The notes: generated from the letters alone by a model not told the origin. Counted from the stretch's first letter, positions 50,007 to 58,789 are shown. The stretch is 64,000 nucleotides of DNA from SFEL01 sp045603585 (GCA_045603585.1 JAZUMK010000005.1:1-64000), one strand, 5' to 3'. A program made the numbers and translations.

Positions 50007-50908
50007 CCCATGATATCCTTCTGCATGGCGAGAGCGGCATCACGTGCAGCGTCTGCAAAGTCCCTTTCGCCATACTTTTCGTTTTTCTTATAGGCGGCTA
50101 TAATGCCGCGGGAGGAATTGACTATGCAGCCGCGGCGTTCTGCATCAAAGAAGCCGCGGATATCCTCTGCAGTGCCGCCCTGTGCGCCGTAGCCGGGAAC
50201 AAGGAAGAAGGTATTGGGCAGAGCCTGACGCACCCTTGCGCCCTGCTCGCGATGAGTTGCGCCAACAACGGCGCAAACCTTGCTGTAACCCTTTGCGCCC
50301 ATTGCATCGCGGCCCCATTCGTCAACCAGCGCCGCAACGTGAAGATATACGGGTACGCCGTCCACAAGCTTGTCCTGCAGCTGGCTGCTGGAGGGATTGC
50401 TGGTCTTTACCAGTACGAATATGCCCTTGTCATTGGCATTGCAGGCATCCACAAATGGCTTGATGCCGTCCACGCCCAGATAGGGGTTTACGGTAATGAA
50501 ATCCTCATGCCACAGGTCATACTTTTCGCCCTCTATATCAGTGCCGCCGATATGTGCGGCATAGGCTGCGGCGGTGGAGCCGATATCGCCGCGCTTGATG
50601 TCGCCTATTACGATAAAGCCCATCTTCTTGGCAAGGCTGCAGGTTCTTTCGTATGCCATAAGGCCATGGATACCATAACGCTCGTAAAATGCAACCTGGG
50701 GCTTTACGGCGGGAACTATGCCCTGCACCGCAAGCATAATCTGCCTGTTGAACTCCACGAACATCTCTGCAACGGCCTGAGGTGTCTTGCCGAATTCGGC
50801 AAACTTGGCCTCCTTAAGGTAGCCGGGGATCATCTCAATGGTGGGATCAAGGCCTACCACGGTGGGGTTATTCAGCTCATCGATTCTGTTGATAAGAATG
50901 TCTATCAT
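50003..50908 (-). CDS. pyrF: Orotidine 5'-phosphate decarboxylase (long, type 2)
   Basis: Decarboxylates OMP to UMP. At 301 residues it belongs to the longer subgroup. Motifs are NPTVVGLDPTIEMIP at the N-terminus, KPQVAFYERYG, and the catalytic Asp-Lys-Asp array in IGDIKRGDIGSTA, with FFLVPGYGAQGGTAED for phosphate binding. AAGGAA precedes the ATG and the gene ends in a 4-base overlap with pyrK. Confidence 0.95.
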   Translation of the reverse strand: MIDILINRIDELNNPTVVGLDPTIEMIPGYLKEAKFAEFGKTPQAVAEMFVEFNRQIMLAVQGIVPAVKPQVAFYERYGIHGLMAYERTCSLAKKMGFIVIGDIKRGDIGSTAAAYAAHIGGTDIEGEKYDLWHEDFITVNPYLGVDGIKPFVDACNANDKGIFVLVKTSNPSSSQLQDKLVDGVPVYLHVAALVDEWGRDAMGAKGYSKVCAVVGATHREQGARVRQALPNTFFLVPGYGAQGGTAEDIRGFFDAERRGCIVNSSRGIIAAYKKNEKYGERDFADAARDAALAMQKDIMG

Positions 50909-50929
50909 GTCTGCGGTTCCTTTCTTTAT

Positions 50930-52156
50930 TTATGCCCTATAAACTATATTGCCGCCGCAAATTGTAAGCAGCGTCCTGCCATATACTTCCATGCCCTCAA
51001 AGGGAGTATTGCGTCCCTTGGACCTGAATGTGGCAGGGTCTATTACGTAAGGAGTATCTATATCAAACACGGCCGCATCCGCAGCAGCACCCACTTTGAA
51101 GGTGCCCCTCATGTCATCACCAAGGATGGCAGCGGCATTGCAGCTCATAAGGCGGATAAGCTTATCAAGGTCTATATGACCACCCCTTACAAGGGCAGTA
51201 TAGCTTACCGGGAAGGAGGTTTCAAGGCCGATTATGCCATTCATTGCCTTATCATAGCCGCAAAGTTTTTCTTCGGCGCTGTGGGGGGCGTGATCGGTGG
51301 CAATAACGTCCAGAGTTCCGTCCTTAATGGCCTCTATTACGGCCTGAACGTCCTCCTTTGTTCTGAGAGGAGGATTCATTTTAAAGTGACCGTGGGTGGC
51401 ACGGGATTTATCAAATACAAAGTAATGGGGGCCTGTTTCGGCAGTTACGTCAAGGCCGTTTGCCTTGGCGGCACGGATGGCATCCAGGCACAGACCGCAG
51501 CTGATATGGCAAAGATGCAGCCTGCAGCCGGTCTCTCTGGCAAAGAGCATATCCCTTACCGCAATGACGGCTTCGCCTGCCGCAGTTCCCGCAAGGGAAT
51601 CGTCTTCGGTATGGTCAAATACAGGCATATCAGCCTTTGCTGCAGCTTCCATTGCGCGATACATCACAGCCGCATCCATTACGGAACGTCCGTCTTCGCT
51701 GATAGCACAGGCACCCGCTGCCTTCATGCCGGCAGCATCGGTTATTTCCACGCCCTTCTGCCCCATGGTTATGGAGCCCACAGGCAGGGCCCGGATGCCC
51801 TCCGCCCGCTTTGCAAGGTCAGCAACCAGCTCGGGGGTATCTGTGATGGGCTTAAGATTTGGCATCATGCATACGGTGGTAAAGCCGCCTGCTGCAGCGG
51901 ATGCGCAGCCGGTGGTCATGTCTTCCTTGTAGCAGAAACCGGGGTCTCTGAAATGCACATGGAGATCGATAAGGCCGGGCACAACAAGGGCGCCGCTGAC
52001 CTCTATGCGCTCTGTTTCGCCCTGAGGGATATCTCCCTGCTCAAAGCCCTCTGCACGTATTGCTGCAACAATGCCATCCTTAAAATAGATATCTCCCGGC
52101 TTATCCAAACCCATGGTGGGGTCTACAAGCCTTCCTCCTGCTATGCAAATATTCAT
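50930..52156 (-). CDS. pyrC: Dihydroorotase
   Basis: Cyclises carbamoyl-aspartate to dihydroorotate. The 408-residue amidohydrolase (class I type) has GLIDLHVHFRDPGFCYKED (zinc ligands), PVFDHTEDDSLAGTA, CHISCGLCLDAIRAAK, TAETGPHYF and the catalytic Asp in VIATDHAPHSAEEK. Between it and pyrI lies a strong intercistronic hairpin. The start has AAAGGGAAAGGAG-type upstream sequence. Confidence 0.95.
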   Translation of the reverse strand: MNICIAGGRLVDPTMGLDKPGDIYFKDGIVAAIRAEGFEQGDIPQGETERIEVSGALVVPGLIDLHVHFRDPGFCYKEDMTTGCASAAAGGFTTVCMMPNLKPITDTPELVADLAKRAEGIRALPVGSITMGQKGVEITDAAGMKAAGACAISEDGRSVMDAAVMYRAMEAAAKADMPVFDHTEDDSLAGTAAGEAVIAVRDMLFARETGCRLHLCHISCGLCLDAIRAAKANGLDVTAETGPHYFVFDKSRATHGHFKMNPPLRTKEDVQAVIEAIKDGTLDVIATDHAPHSAEEKLCGYDKAMNGIIGLETSFPVSYTALVRGGHIDLDKLIRLMSCNAAAILGDDMRGTFKVGAAADAAVFDIDTPYVIDPATFRSKGRNTPFEGMEVYGRTLLTICGGNIVYRA

Positions 52157-52188
52157 TGCCCGGCTCCTTTCCCTTTTGTATAGTACAA

Positions 52189-52227
52189 GGGCTTGCTTCT
52201 CTTTATATTTCCCAGGGAAGCAAGCCC
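52189..52227 (-). other. Intercistronic hairpin between pyrI and pyrC
   Basis: A perfect 11-bp inverted repeat GGGCTTGCTTC / GAAGCAAGCCC around a 17-base loop, without a long T run. It could mark mRNA processing, partial termination or mRNA stabilisation between the transcarbamoylase and dihydroorotase genes. Confidence 0.6.
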
Positions 52228-52237
52228 GAAAGTTACA

Positions 52238-52666
52238 TTATTCGCCCTTCATGTTTACGATATCGTCGCAGTATTCGCAGCGATACTCGTGGGTCTCGGG
52301 GTTCATCAGATGGAAGATGTGGTGTGCATTGCGCTCTACGCTGGTAACGCAGCGGGGGTTCTTGCACTTGATAACGTCCACAACGGTCTCAGGCAGCTCA
52401 AGACTGATTTTTCTCACTATCTGGCCGTTCTCGATCACGTTTACAGTGGCGGTGGGGTCCAGCAGACCCAGCACAGTCAGGTCAACGTCGGTCACATTTT
52501 CGATCTTTATCAGATCCTTGCGGCCATGCTTCTGGCTGTAGGCGTTCATGATGAATGCCACGGTGTTGTTCTTGGTGTCGATATTGAGGAAATCCAGTAT
52601 CCTGTGGCCGGTGCCGGCAGTGATATGGTCGATTACGATGCCTTTTTCAATGCTGTTTACTATCAT
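52238..52666 (-). CDS. pyrI: Aspartate carbamoyltransferase regulatory subunit
   Basis: The 142-residue subunit that binds nucleotide effectors and zinc. The N-terminal allosteric domain has GIVIDHITAGTGHRILDFL; the zinc domain has the four Cys as CKNPRC and CEYCDD. It pairs with PyrB to form an allosteric holoenzyme of the enteric type. It follows pyrB after 14 bases with an AGGAGG site. Confidence 0.96.
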   Translation of the reverse strand: MIVNSIEKGIVIDHITAGTGHRILDFLNIDTKNNTVAFIMNAYSQKHGRKDLIKIENVTDVDLTVLGLLDPTATVNVIENGQIVRKISLELPETVVDVIKCKNPRCVTSVERNAHHIFHLMNPETHEYRCEYCDDIVNMKGE

Positions 52667-52680
52667 TGTTTATGCCTCCT

Positions 52681-53610
52681 TTACTGTACTTCGATACCCA
52701 GCAGCTTCATGATGAGGGCCATACGGACAAACATGCCGTTCTTGGCCTGCTCAAAATACAGAGCGCGGGGATCATCGTCAACTTCTACGGCGATCTCGTT
52801 TACGCGGGGAAGGGGATGGAGAATCATCAGGTCTTCCTTGGCATTCTCGATCTTCTCAAGATCCAGAATGTAACGATCCTTCAGGCGGATGTAGTCTTCC
52901 TCATTGAAGAAGCGCTCGCGCTGTACACGGGTCATGTACAGAACATCCAGCTCAGGCATAACTTCCTTCATCTTCTTTACCTCACGGTAAGGAATGTTGT
53001 TGGCTTCCAGAACGCCCTTGCGTACGTATTCGGGAACACGCAGCTCTTCGGGGGAGATCATTATGAACTCAACGCCTTCGTAGCGGGACATAGCCTTGAT
53101 GAGGGAATGTACGGTACGGCCGAACTTCAGATCGCCGCAGAGACCAATCTTGAGGTTGGTGAAGCCACCCTTGCGGCGGCGAATGGTCAGAAGGTCGGTA
53201 AGGGTCTGGGTGGGATGCTGATGGCCGCCGTCGCCTGCATTGATTACGGGCATATCGGTGTTATTGGCTGCAATGCGGGGAGCGCCTTCCTTGGGATGAC
53301 GCATTACGGCAACATCGGCATAGCAGGCGATGGTGCGGATGGTATCGGCGATGCTTTCGCCCTTTGCAACAGAGCTGGAATTGGGCTCGGAGAAGCCGAT
53401 TACCTTGCCGCCCAGGCGCAGCATGGCAGCCTCAAAGCTGAAGCGGGTGCGGGTGCTGGGCTCATAGAAGAGGGTGGCCAGCAGCTTGCCGTCACAAGCA
53501 TGGGCAAACTTTTCGGGATCATCGATAATGGCATCGGCCAGATCGAAAATTTCCTCCAGTTCGGCAACGGTCATGTCCATAGGTTCAAGAATACTTCTTC
53601 CTTTAAGCAT
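52681..53610 (-). CDS. pyrB: Aspartate carbamoyltransferase catalytic subunit
   Basis: Condenses carbamoyl phosphate with aspartate. The 309 residues contain the carbamoyl-phosphate site FYEPSTRTRFSFE, DGGHQHPTQTLTDLLT, and HPLPRVNEIA near the C-terminus. I chose ATG 53610 (MLKGRSILE) because AAAGGAG lies just upstream; an ATG at 53628 overlaps that site. First structural gene of the operon, behind a leader peptide and attenuator. Confidence 0.97.
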   Translation of the reverse strand: MLKGRSILEPMDMTVAELEEIFDLADAIIDDPEKFAHACDGKLLATLFYEPSTRTRFSFEAAMLRLGGKVIGFSEPNSSSVAKGESIADTIRTIACYADVAVMRHPKEGAPRIAANNTDMPVINAGDGGHQHPTQTLTDLLTIRRRKGGFTNLKIGLCGDLKFGRTVHSLIKAMSRYEGVEFIMISPEELRVPEYVRKGVLEANNIPYREVKKMKEVMPELDVLYMTRVQRERFFNEEDYIRLKDRYILDLEKIENAKEDLMILHPLPRVNEIAVEVDDDPRALYFEQAKNGMFVRMALIMKLLGIEVQ

Positions 53611-53642
53611 TGGTTTCTCCTTTCGCATGTCAAATAAAAGTT

Positions 53643-53677
53643 ATAAAAAAATCTTTCCAATAATAATGGAAAGATTT
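53643..53677 (-). terminator. Attenuator of the pyr operon
   Basis: On the minus strand an 11-bp stem AAATCTTTCCA / TGGAAAGATTT with a seven-base loop is followed by TTTT. Its 5' arm begins inside the leader-peptide stop codon (53676-53678), so a ribosome reaching that stop would prevent the hairpin from forming. Confidence 0.85.
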
Positions 53678-53753
53678 AAAAAATAAATACCGCAGAGGAG
53701 AATACCACGCCGCAGATATTAAGCATTTTTCTGTTTACCGTGTACTGCTTCAT
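53676..53753 (-). CDS. Leader peptide of the pyr operon (pyrL-like)
   Basis: A 25-codon open frame, MKQYTVNRKMLNIC... ending ...SSAVFIF, with a perfect AAGGAGG ribosome site 7 bases before the ATG. Its last codons GTA TTT ATT TTT TAA make a U-rich RNA stretch immediately before the terminator hairpin. In E. coli pyrBI, slow transcription through such U tracts when UTP is low lets the ribosome catch up and block termination. The same layout is seen here, so the peptide probably acts through its translation rather than its sequence. It is too short for ordinary gene callers. Confidence 0.82.
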   Translation of the reverse strand: MKQYTVNRKMLNICGVVFSSAVFIF

Positions 53754-53786
53754 GGCGTTTCCTCCTTCTAGGCTCAAATCTTCGAT

Positions 53787-53815
53787 ATTTTATCACAATG
53801 CATACGCCGCGTCAA
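53787..53815 (-). promoter_or_regulatory. Promoter of the pyr operon
   Basis: On the minus strand TTGACG, a 17-base spacer and TAAAAT lie about 34 bases upstream of the leader-peptide ATG. Confidence 0.8.
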
Positions 53816-53845
53816 TACAGATTAGCCAAAAAGTATTTGTATATT

Positions 53846-54919
53846 TCACTCCAGCGGCAGCGCAAAGCTGAACACTGCTCCTCCATCCTCAGCATTATCT
53901 GCCCATATCCTTCCGCCATGGGCTTTTATAATTGCGGAGCACAATGAAAGACCTATGCCCATACCGCGGGAGCTGTCTCCGGTATTGGCAGAGTCTATAT
54001 GTCCTGCTATAAGCCTTTCCATGCGCTGAACATCCACGCCGCAGCCATGATCCCGCACGTTGAAAAACGCCTCCGTCTCCCCTATGCAGGCAGATACATG
54101 TATGGTTTCACCGGAACCGCTGTGAAATATAGCGTTTTCGATCAGGTTTATTATAACCTGAACTATCAGCGTGCCGTCCATCGGCACATCGCGGGGATCA
54201 TCCTCCACGGTAATGGCTATTTTCCTTTCCGGGAACCGTTTGCGCACCTGGGATACCGCATTGGCAACTATTTCCTCTGCCAGCTCCGGCACTTTCTTCA
54301 CTGCGGATACACCGCTCTGCATGCGGGTTACCGAAAGAAGATTTTCCACCATGCGTATGAGCCACTGGGCATTGTCATGAATATCGATAAGCAGTGCTTT
54401 GCCGTCCTCGCTGCTTATTCTGCCGTGGTCCTCCAGAAGGGCGGCGCTGGAGCCGGAAATACTGGTGAGAGGCGTGCGCAGATCATGGGATATGGCGCGA
54501 AGCAGATTGCCCCTCAGCTTCTCCTTGTCCGCTTCCATTACCGCCTTGTGCCGCTCGCGATAGCCTATTACCAGAGTATTGGTAATTATTGAAGTTATCA
54601 GCATTATAAGAAATGTTATAGGATACCCGGTCATGGTAAAATTAAGCGCCCAAAAAGGAGCGGTAAAGAAATAGTTTACGCCTATTACGCTTATAAGGGA
54701 AGCTATAACGCCATAAAAATAATCAGGCACCACGCATGCCACCACCACAACCGCAAGGGCATATATCATAGATACATTATTGTTGAGAATAAAAAACTTG
54801 TGCAGCAAAAAGCTGATGAACGTAGCGCCCGTCATTATGAGCAAAGTGTACATCATCGGCTTGGCCTCCACACGGAAGCCTTTTATCCTTTTCCAGGTTT
54901 TCAGCATGGTTTCCTTCAT
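53846..54919 (-). CDS. KdpD-like sensor histidine kinase lacking the N-terminal KdpD/Usp domains
   Basis: A 357-residue membrane kinase. It has the four-helix DUF4118 membrane domain of KdpD (~15-120), then the phospho-acceptor AISHDLRTPLTSISGSSAAL, the N box NLIENAIFHS, and G boxes DHGCGVD and GMGIGLSLCSAIIKAHGG. Classical KdpD has about 550 additional N-terminal residues. The ATG at 54919 may be the transcription start itself (TATAAT at 54926-54931); ATG 54907 preceded by AAGGAA is a good alternative. It is divergent from its response regulator. No kdpFABC genes are in the window. Confidence 0.87.
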   Translation of the reverse strand: MKETMLKTWKRIKGFRVEAKPMMYTLLIMTGATFISFLLHKFFILNNNVSMIYALAVVVVACVVPDYFYGVIASLISVIGVNYFFTAPFWALNFTMTGYPITFLIMLITSIITNTLVIGYRERHKAVMEADKEKLRGNLLRAISHDLRTPLTSISGSSAALLEDHGRISSEDGKALLIDIHDNAQWLIRMVENLLSVTRMQSGVSAVKKVPELAEEIVANAVSQVRKRFPERKIAITVEDDPRDVPMDGTLIVQVIINLIENAIFHSGSGETIHVSACIGETEAFFNVRDHGCGVDVQRMERLIAGHIDSANTGDSSRGMGIGLSLCSAIIKAHGGRIWADNAEDGGAVFSFALPLE

Positions 54920-55060
54920 GTTTTTATTATACCATATACTCATCGCATCACACACCGCAAACATCCGCATTTCCCCGCAAAGGCTCAATGAGCCGGTTAA
55001 TATTTCGTTAAGTTTTTCTTGTTTTTATATGTTTTGCGTTTACGCACTCTTTAGTGCTTC

Positions 55061-55085
55061 TTAACGTTTCTTAACATTCCTTAAC
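55061..55085 (+). repeat. Three TTAAC direct repeats phased at 10 bp
   Basis: TTAAC occurs at 55061, 55071 and 55081, exactly one helical turn apart, between the divergent kinase and regulator genes and 45 bases upstream of a TATAAT at 55130-55135 with a poor -35. Phased direct repeats are the normal binding pattern of OmpR/PhoB-type regulators, so these are candidate sites for the regulator encoded next. Confidence 0.65.
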
Positions 55086-55167
55086 GGCAAATATATGCTT
55101 TGCGTATTCATTGCTCCATCACAAAAATGTATAATATACATATACCGCAAACTATACGGAGGACTTT

Positions 55168-55872
55168 ATGAAAAACCTGCCCATTGTGCTGGTGGTTGAG
55201 GATGACAAGGCCATCGTTCATCTGCTTACCACAATATTAAACGCAAACGACTATAAGGTGCTGAGCGTAAATACCGGACGAGAGGCCATCTCCGCCATAT
55301 CCTCTCACTGCCCCGATGTGGTGTTGCTGGATCTTGGCCTTGGCGACATGGATGGAATAGACATAATCCGCAGCGTTCGCCAGTGGTCCAGAGTGCCCAT
55401 TATCGTACTGTCTGCCCGCAACAGGGAAAAGGACAAGGTAGAGGCTCTGGATCTCGGCGCAGACGACTATATCACCAAGCCCTTCGGCACCGCAGAACTG
55501 CTGGCCCGCATCCGCATTGCGCTGCGCCACGCAAGCGTAGGCGGCCCTGATACCCCCTCCGGTAAGGCCACCAACGGCGCCCTCACCATAGACTACGACA
55601 AGCGCAGGGTATACGTGGACGGCAATGAAATCCACCTTACCCAGATAGAATACAAAATAGTCATGCTTACCATGCTGCATATCGGCAAGGTGCTGACTTA
55701 TGACTTCATAATACGCAGCGTATGGGGCGCACGTCCCACTGTAAACAACCAGATACTCCGCGTAAACATGGCAAATATTCGCCGCAAAATCGAATCCAAT
55801 CCTGCCGACCCCCAGTTTATCATCACGGAAACCGGCGTAGGCTACCGCATGATAGACCACTACGACAACTGA
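55168..55872 (+). CDS. KdpE-like OmpR-family response regulator
   Basis: A 234-residue regulator. The receiver domain (~1-120) has VVEDDKAI, the phospho-acceptor Asp in VVLLDLGLGDMDG, VLSARN and DYITKPF. The winged-helix domain (~135-230) has LTQIEYKIVMLTMLHIGKVL and VNMANIRRKIE, and ends ETGVGYRMID. It resembles KdpE and is divergent from the KdpD-like kinase. CGGAGG precedes the ATG. Target genes are unknown; its own promoter is a candidate. Confidence 0.92.
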   Translation: MKNLPIVLVVEDDKAIVHLLTTILNANDYKVLSVNTGREAISAISSHCPDVVLLDLGLGDMDGIDIIRSVRQWSRVPIIVLSARNREKDKVEALDLGADDYITKPFGTAELLARIRIALRHASVGGPDTPSGKATNGALTIDYDKRRVYVDGNEIHLTQIEYKIVMLTMLHIGKVLTYDFIIRSVWGARPTVNNQILRVNMANIRRKIESNPADPQFIITETGVGYRMIDHYDN

Positions 55873-55979
55873 TAACATCACAGACAATGCCCCGCTTTTC
55901 ATGCGGGGTATTTTAATTGAATTAGGTGCGCATTTATTGTATCATAATCCTATAACACAGCATGCAGGAGGATATACAC

Positions 55980-57095
55980 ATGCAGCTTTTCCGCCAGAAG
56001 ACCGCCGTAAAAAGCTTTAATAGCGCCGGGGAATTTGCCGAAGAATTTCAGATCAACGCAAATGACTTTATGCTTGTCAGCCGCAGGGTATACGAAAAGT
56101 ACTTCGCCTGCCTTGAGCTTGAATGTCACGTGGAATTCAAATCCAAATACGGCATGGGCGAGCCCACTGATACAATGATGGATGCCCTGATAAAGGACTA
56201 TAAGCAGAGCGGATGCGGCCGCATAATCGCCATCGGCGGCGGCGGAGTTATAGACATGGCAAAGGTGCTGGTACTCAAGGACGCAGAATGCACAGAGGAT
56301 ATCTTCATGCGCAGAGTGCCCATCATTAAGGAGCATGAGCTTATCGCCGTGCCCACCACCTGCGGCGCAGGCAGCGAGGTATCCAGCGTATCCATTACCT
56401 CCATCACCAGCCGCAGCACCAAGCTGGGCCTTGCAGACGAAGCCATCTTCCCGGACTGCGCTGTGCTTATCCCCCAGCTTCTTGAGGAAATGCCCTATGA
56501 AGTATTTGCAACCAGCGCAATAGATGCCCTTATCCACGCTGCAGAATCCTATCTTTCCCCCAAGGCAAGCCGTTATACCGAGCTGTTCAGCCTGGAAGCC
56601 ATAAGGCTTATCATCAGTGGCTTTACCAAGGTTCTTGCAGAGGGCGAAAGCACCCGCATGGCGCTGCTTTCAGACTTCCTCATGGCCAGCAACATGGCCG
56701 GCATAGCCTTTGCAAACGCAGGCACCGGCGCAGTACACGCCATGTCCTACCCCCTGAGCGGCAAGTATCACGTTACCCACGGCGAAGCAAACTATCAGTT
56801 CTTTACCGCCGTATTCAAGGAATACCGCCGTCAGCGTCCGGAAGGCAAGATACTTACCCTTGAATCCCTCATTGCAAGGGAGCTGGGCTGCGATGACGAT
56901 AAGGTATACGATGCACTGGAGAATCTGCTGGACCGCATAATCCCCCGCAAGCCCCTCAGCTCATACGGAATGACCGACCCCGAAGCGGACGCTTTTGCAA
57001 AGGACGTGGAAGAGCTTCAGCAGCGTCTGCTGAATCAGAGCTATGTGAAATTTGATATTGCCACCATGGCGGCAATATACCGCAAGCTGCTCTAA
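55980..57095 (+). CDS. 4-hydroxybutyrate dehydrogenase (iron alcohol dehydrogenase family)
   Basis: Interconverts succinate semialdehyde and 4-hydroxybutyrate. The 371 residues resemble Clostridium kluyveri 4HbD throughout, for example MQLFRQKTAVKSF, GEPTDTMMDALIKD, PTTCGAGSEVSSVSI, ATSAIDALIHAAESYLSPKAS, GIAFANAGTGAVHAMSYPL and HGEANYQFFTAVFKEY. The Asp and His metal ligands are in these motifs. ATG 55980 follows GGAGGATATACAC. Other genes of the succinate-to-butyrate route are not in the window. Confidence 0.9.
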   Translation: MQLFRQKTAVKSFNSAGEFAEEFQINANDFMLVSRRVYEKYFACLELECHVEFKSKYGMGEPTDTMMDALIKDYKQSGCGRIIAIGGGGVIDMAKVLVLKDAECTEDIFMRRVPIIKEHELIAVPTTCGAGSEVSSVSITSITSRSTKLGLADEAIFPDCAVLIPQLLEEMPYEVFATSAIDALIHAAESYLSPKASRYTELFSLEAIRLIISGFTKVLAEGESTRMALLSDFLMASNMAGIAFANAGTGAVHAMSYPLSGKYHVTHGEANYQFFTAVFKEYRRQRPEGKILTLESLIARELGCDDDKVYDALENLLDRIIPRKPLSSYGMTDPEADAFAKDVEELQQRLLNQSYVKFDIATMAAIYRKLL

Positions 57096-57108
57096 CACAA
57101 AGCATACA

Positions 57109-57140
57109 AAAACAGCAGGGTATTTTCCCTGCTGTTTTAT
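57109..57140 (+). terminator. Terminator after the 4-hydroxybutyrate dehydrogenase gene
   Basis: The stem AAAACAGCAGGG / CCCTGCTGTTTT with loop TATTTT; A/T runs make it usable from both sides. Confidence 0.8.
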
Positions 57141-57153
57141 ATTGCAAAAAAAT

Positions 57154-57360
57154 CTACTCTTCCCCCTCGGCCTTCTTATCCTTCATATATCTTCTAAGGT
57201 TGGCCACCGCACAAATGAGCGACATACATATGACGGCAATATCCAGTATATTCGGCTTACTGCCATTATAAATATCTACGCATAGGCGTACAACCCACAG
57301 CGCCGTGGTAATAAACCACAGCACGGGAATATGCAAAGGCACGGTGTTTTTCTTCTTCAT
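57154..57360 (-). CDS. Small membrane protein, two helices
   Basis: A 68-residue protein with two hydrophobic segments (IPVLWFITTALWVVRL and ILDIAVICMSLICAVANL) and a charged C-terminal tail (RRYMKDKKAEGEE). GGAGGGG precedes the ATG. It lies 25 bases downstream of the MFS gene on the same strand and may be co-transcribed. Function unknown. Confidence 0.6.
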   Translation of the reverse strand: MKKKNTVPLHIPVLWFITTALWVVRLCVDIYNGSKPNILDIAVICMSLICAVANLRRYMKDKKAEGEE

Positions 57361-57385
57361 AAAAGCACCCCTCCATTGAGTAGAA

Positions 57386-58639
57386 TCATGCAGCGGATAC
57401 CGTTTCGTCCCAGTTCTGCTTATTCCTCAGACACAGCACCAGCATCGCCGTAAATATCAGCGTTGCTGCGGCATAAACCAGATATGCAGGAACATAGCTG
57501 CCTGCCGCATCATACACAAAGCCGCTGAACACAGGGGCCGCAGCAGAAAGAACTCCGGTCAATGCGTTCAGTGAACCATTGTACCTGTCAAAGTCCCTAA
57601 GGCCGAAGGCCTCCCTTGCAACGATGGGAATACCCACAGAGCCAAAGGCCATGCCAAGGGAAAAGCACACCACAATGCATACCACAGGAACAACGCCGGG
57701 CAGAAATACGCCCGCAATGGGGCATGCCGCCAGCATCAGGCCGGAGAGGCCTGTTGCAAACCTGCTGCCGAATTTATCGTATATCCAGCCCAGAGATATC
57801 TTGCCTATTGCAAGGGATGCCATTGTTGCGGACATCAGGCGGGAAGCCTGCTCTATGGTATATCCCCTGTCGGACATATGGGCGGGAAGGTTTGTGCAGA
57901 AGCCTACGTTTGCAAAGCAGATAACAGATACTGCCGCAGCCATGATTATAAACTTTGCGCTGTGCTTGCCCACTGCAAAGGGGATTCCGGGCAAGGTGTC
58001 CCTGTGGCTCACCTGCTCCTTTTCCTCCTGGTAGCCATAGGGCGTAAGTCCCATATCCTCCGGCTTGTCCCTTAGGAAGAAGGTGGCGGGAATGTGTATT
58101 GCCGCCATGACTATGGCCATTGTAACCATGGCCTGCCGCCAGCCTGCGTTTGCAATGAGGGATCCTATTATGGGGCTGAATATCATGCCGCCAACGCCGG
58201 TACCCATATATGTAAGGCCTATAACAAAGCCTGTGCGCTTATGGAACCAGTTGCTGAGTATTACGGCAAAGGGAATATAGGCAAGAAGCCACAATGCGCA
58301 GGCCACCACTATGCATATAACATAAAACTGCCACAGCTTGCTTGCCAGGGAAAACATAAAATATCCCACGCTTATTACAACGGCGGATACCTGCATTGTG
58401 CGCCTTATGGAAAAATGATGATAAAGCTCTGCGGATACGGCGGATACCAGCATGCTGCCCACGGAAATAAGTGTATTCAGCATGGATACGGCTTTTCTGG
58501 AGTATCCCATTTCATCGCATATGGGCACGATGTACAGCGATGTACAGTTATTGACTATGCCCACCGAAGCAGCCATGATCACTATGCCCAGAGCTACTAT
58601 TATCCAGCCGTAATAGGGCTTTTTAATACTAAGTTTCAT
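57386..58639 (-). CDS. MFS transporter, OFA (oxalate/formate antiporter)-like
   Basis: A 417-residue, twelve-helix major facilitator protein. It begins YYGWIIVALGIVIMAAS, typical of the OFA and monocarboxylate subfamilies, and has GLTYMGTGVGGMIFSPIIG and LAIGKISLGWIYDKFGSR (the A-like loop motif). Substrates of relatives are oxalate, formate and other monocarboxylates; the substrate here is unknown. ATG 58639 has AAGGAAAA upstream. Confidence 0.87.
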   Translation of the reverse strand: MKLSIKKPYYGWIIVALGIVIMAASVGIVNNCTSLYIVPICDEMGYSRKAVSMLNTLISVGSMLVSAVSAELYHHFSIRRTMQVSAVVISVGYFMFSLASKLWQFYVICIVVACALWLLAYIPFAVILSNWFHKRTGFVIGLTYMGTGVGGMIFSPIIGSLIANAGWRQAMVTMAIVMAAIHIPATFFLRDKPEDMGLTPYGYQEEKEQVSHRDTLPGIPFAVGKHSAKFIIMAAAVSVICFANVGFCTNLPAHMSDRGYTIEQASRLMSATMASLAIGKISLGWIYDKFGSRFATGLSGLMLAACPIAGVFLPGVVPVVCIVVCFSLGMAFGSVGIPIVAREAFGLRDFDRYNGSLNALTGVLSAAAPVFSGFVYDAAGSYVPAYLVYAAATLIFTAMLVLCLRNKQNWDETVSAA

Positions 58640-58789
58640 CGTTTTCCTTCTTCCATGATTACAATTAATCAAATGCCATTGATTATACTATCACACCCCG
58701 CCCTTTACCACAAGCAAAACCCGCTTATATGCTTTGCCAACGCCGCCGGGTAATGGTATAATTTCATTAACAAAATCTTGGAGGACAGG

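Noticed and set aside
49910..52183. A 757-codon open frame on the plus strand
   Set aside because: It lies opposite pyrF and pyrC, has unnatural composition for this genome, and the minus-strand genes have clear motifs and ribosome sites. It is a shadow of high-GC codon bias.
53846..55872. A full Kdp potassium-response locus
   Set aside because: Only kinase-like and regulator-like genes are present; the kinase is short and no kdpFABC genes are in the window.
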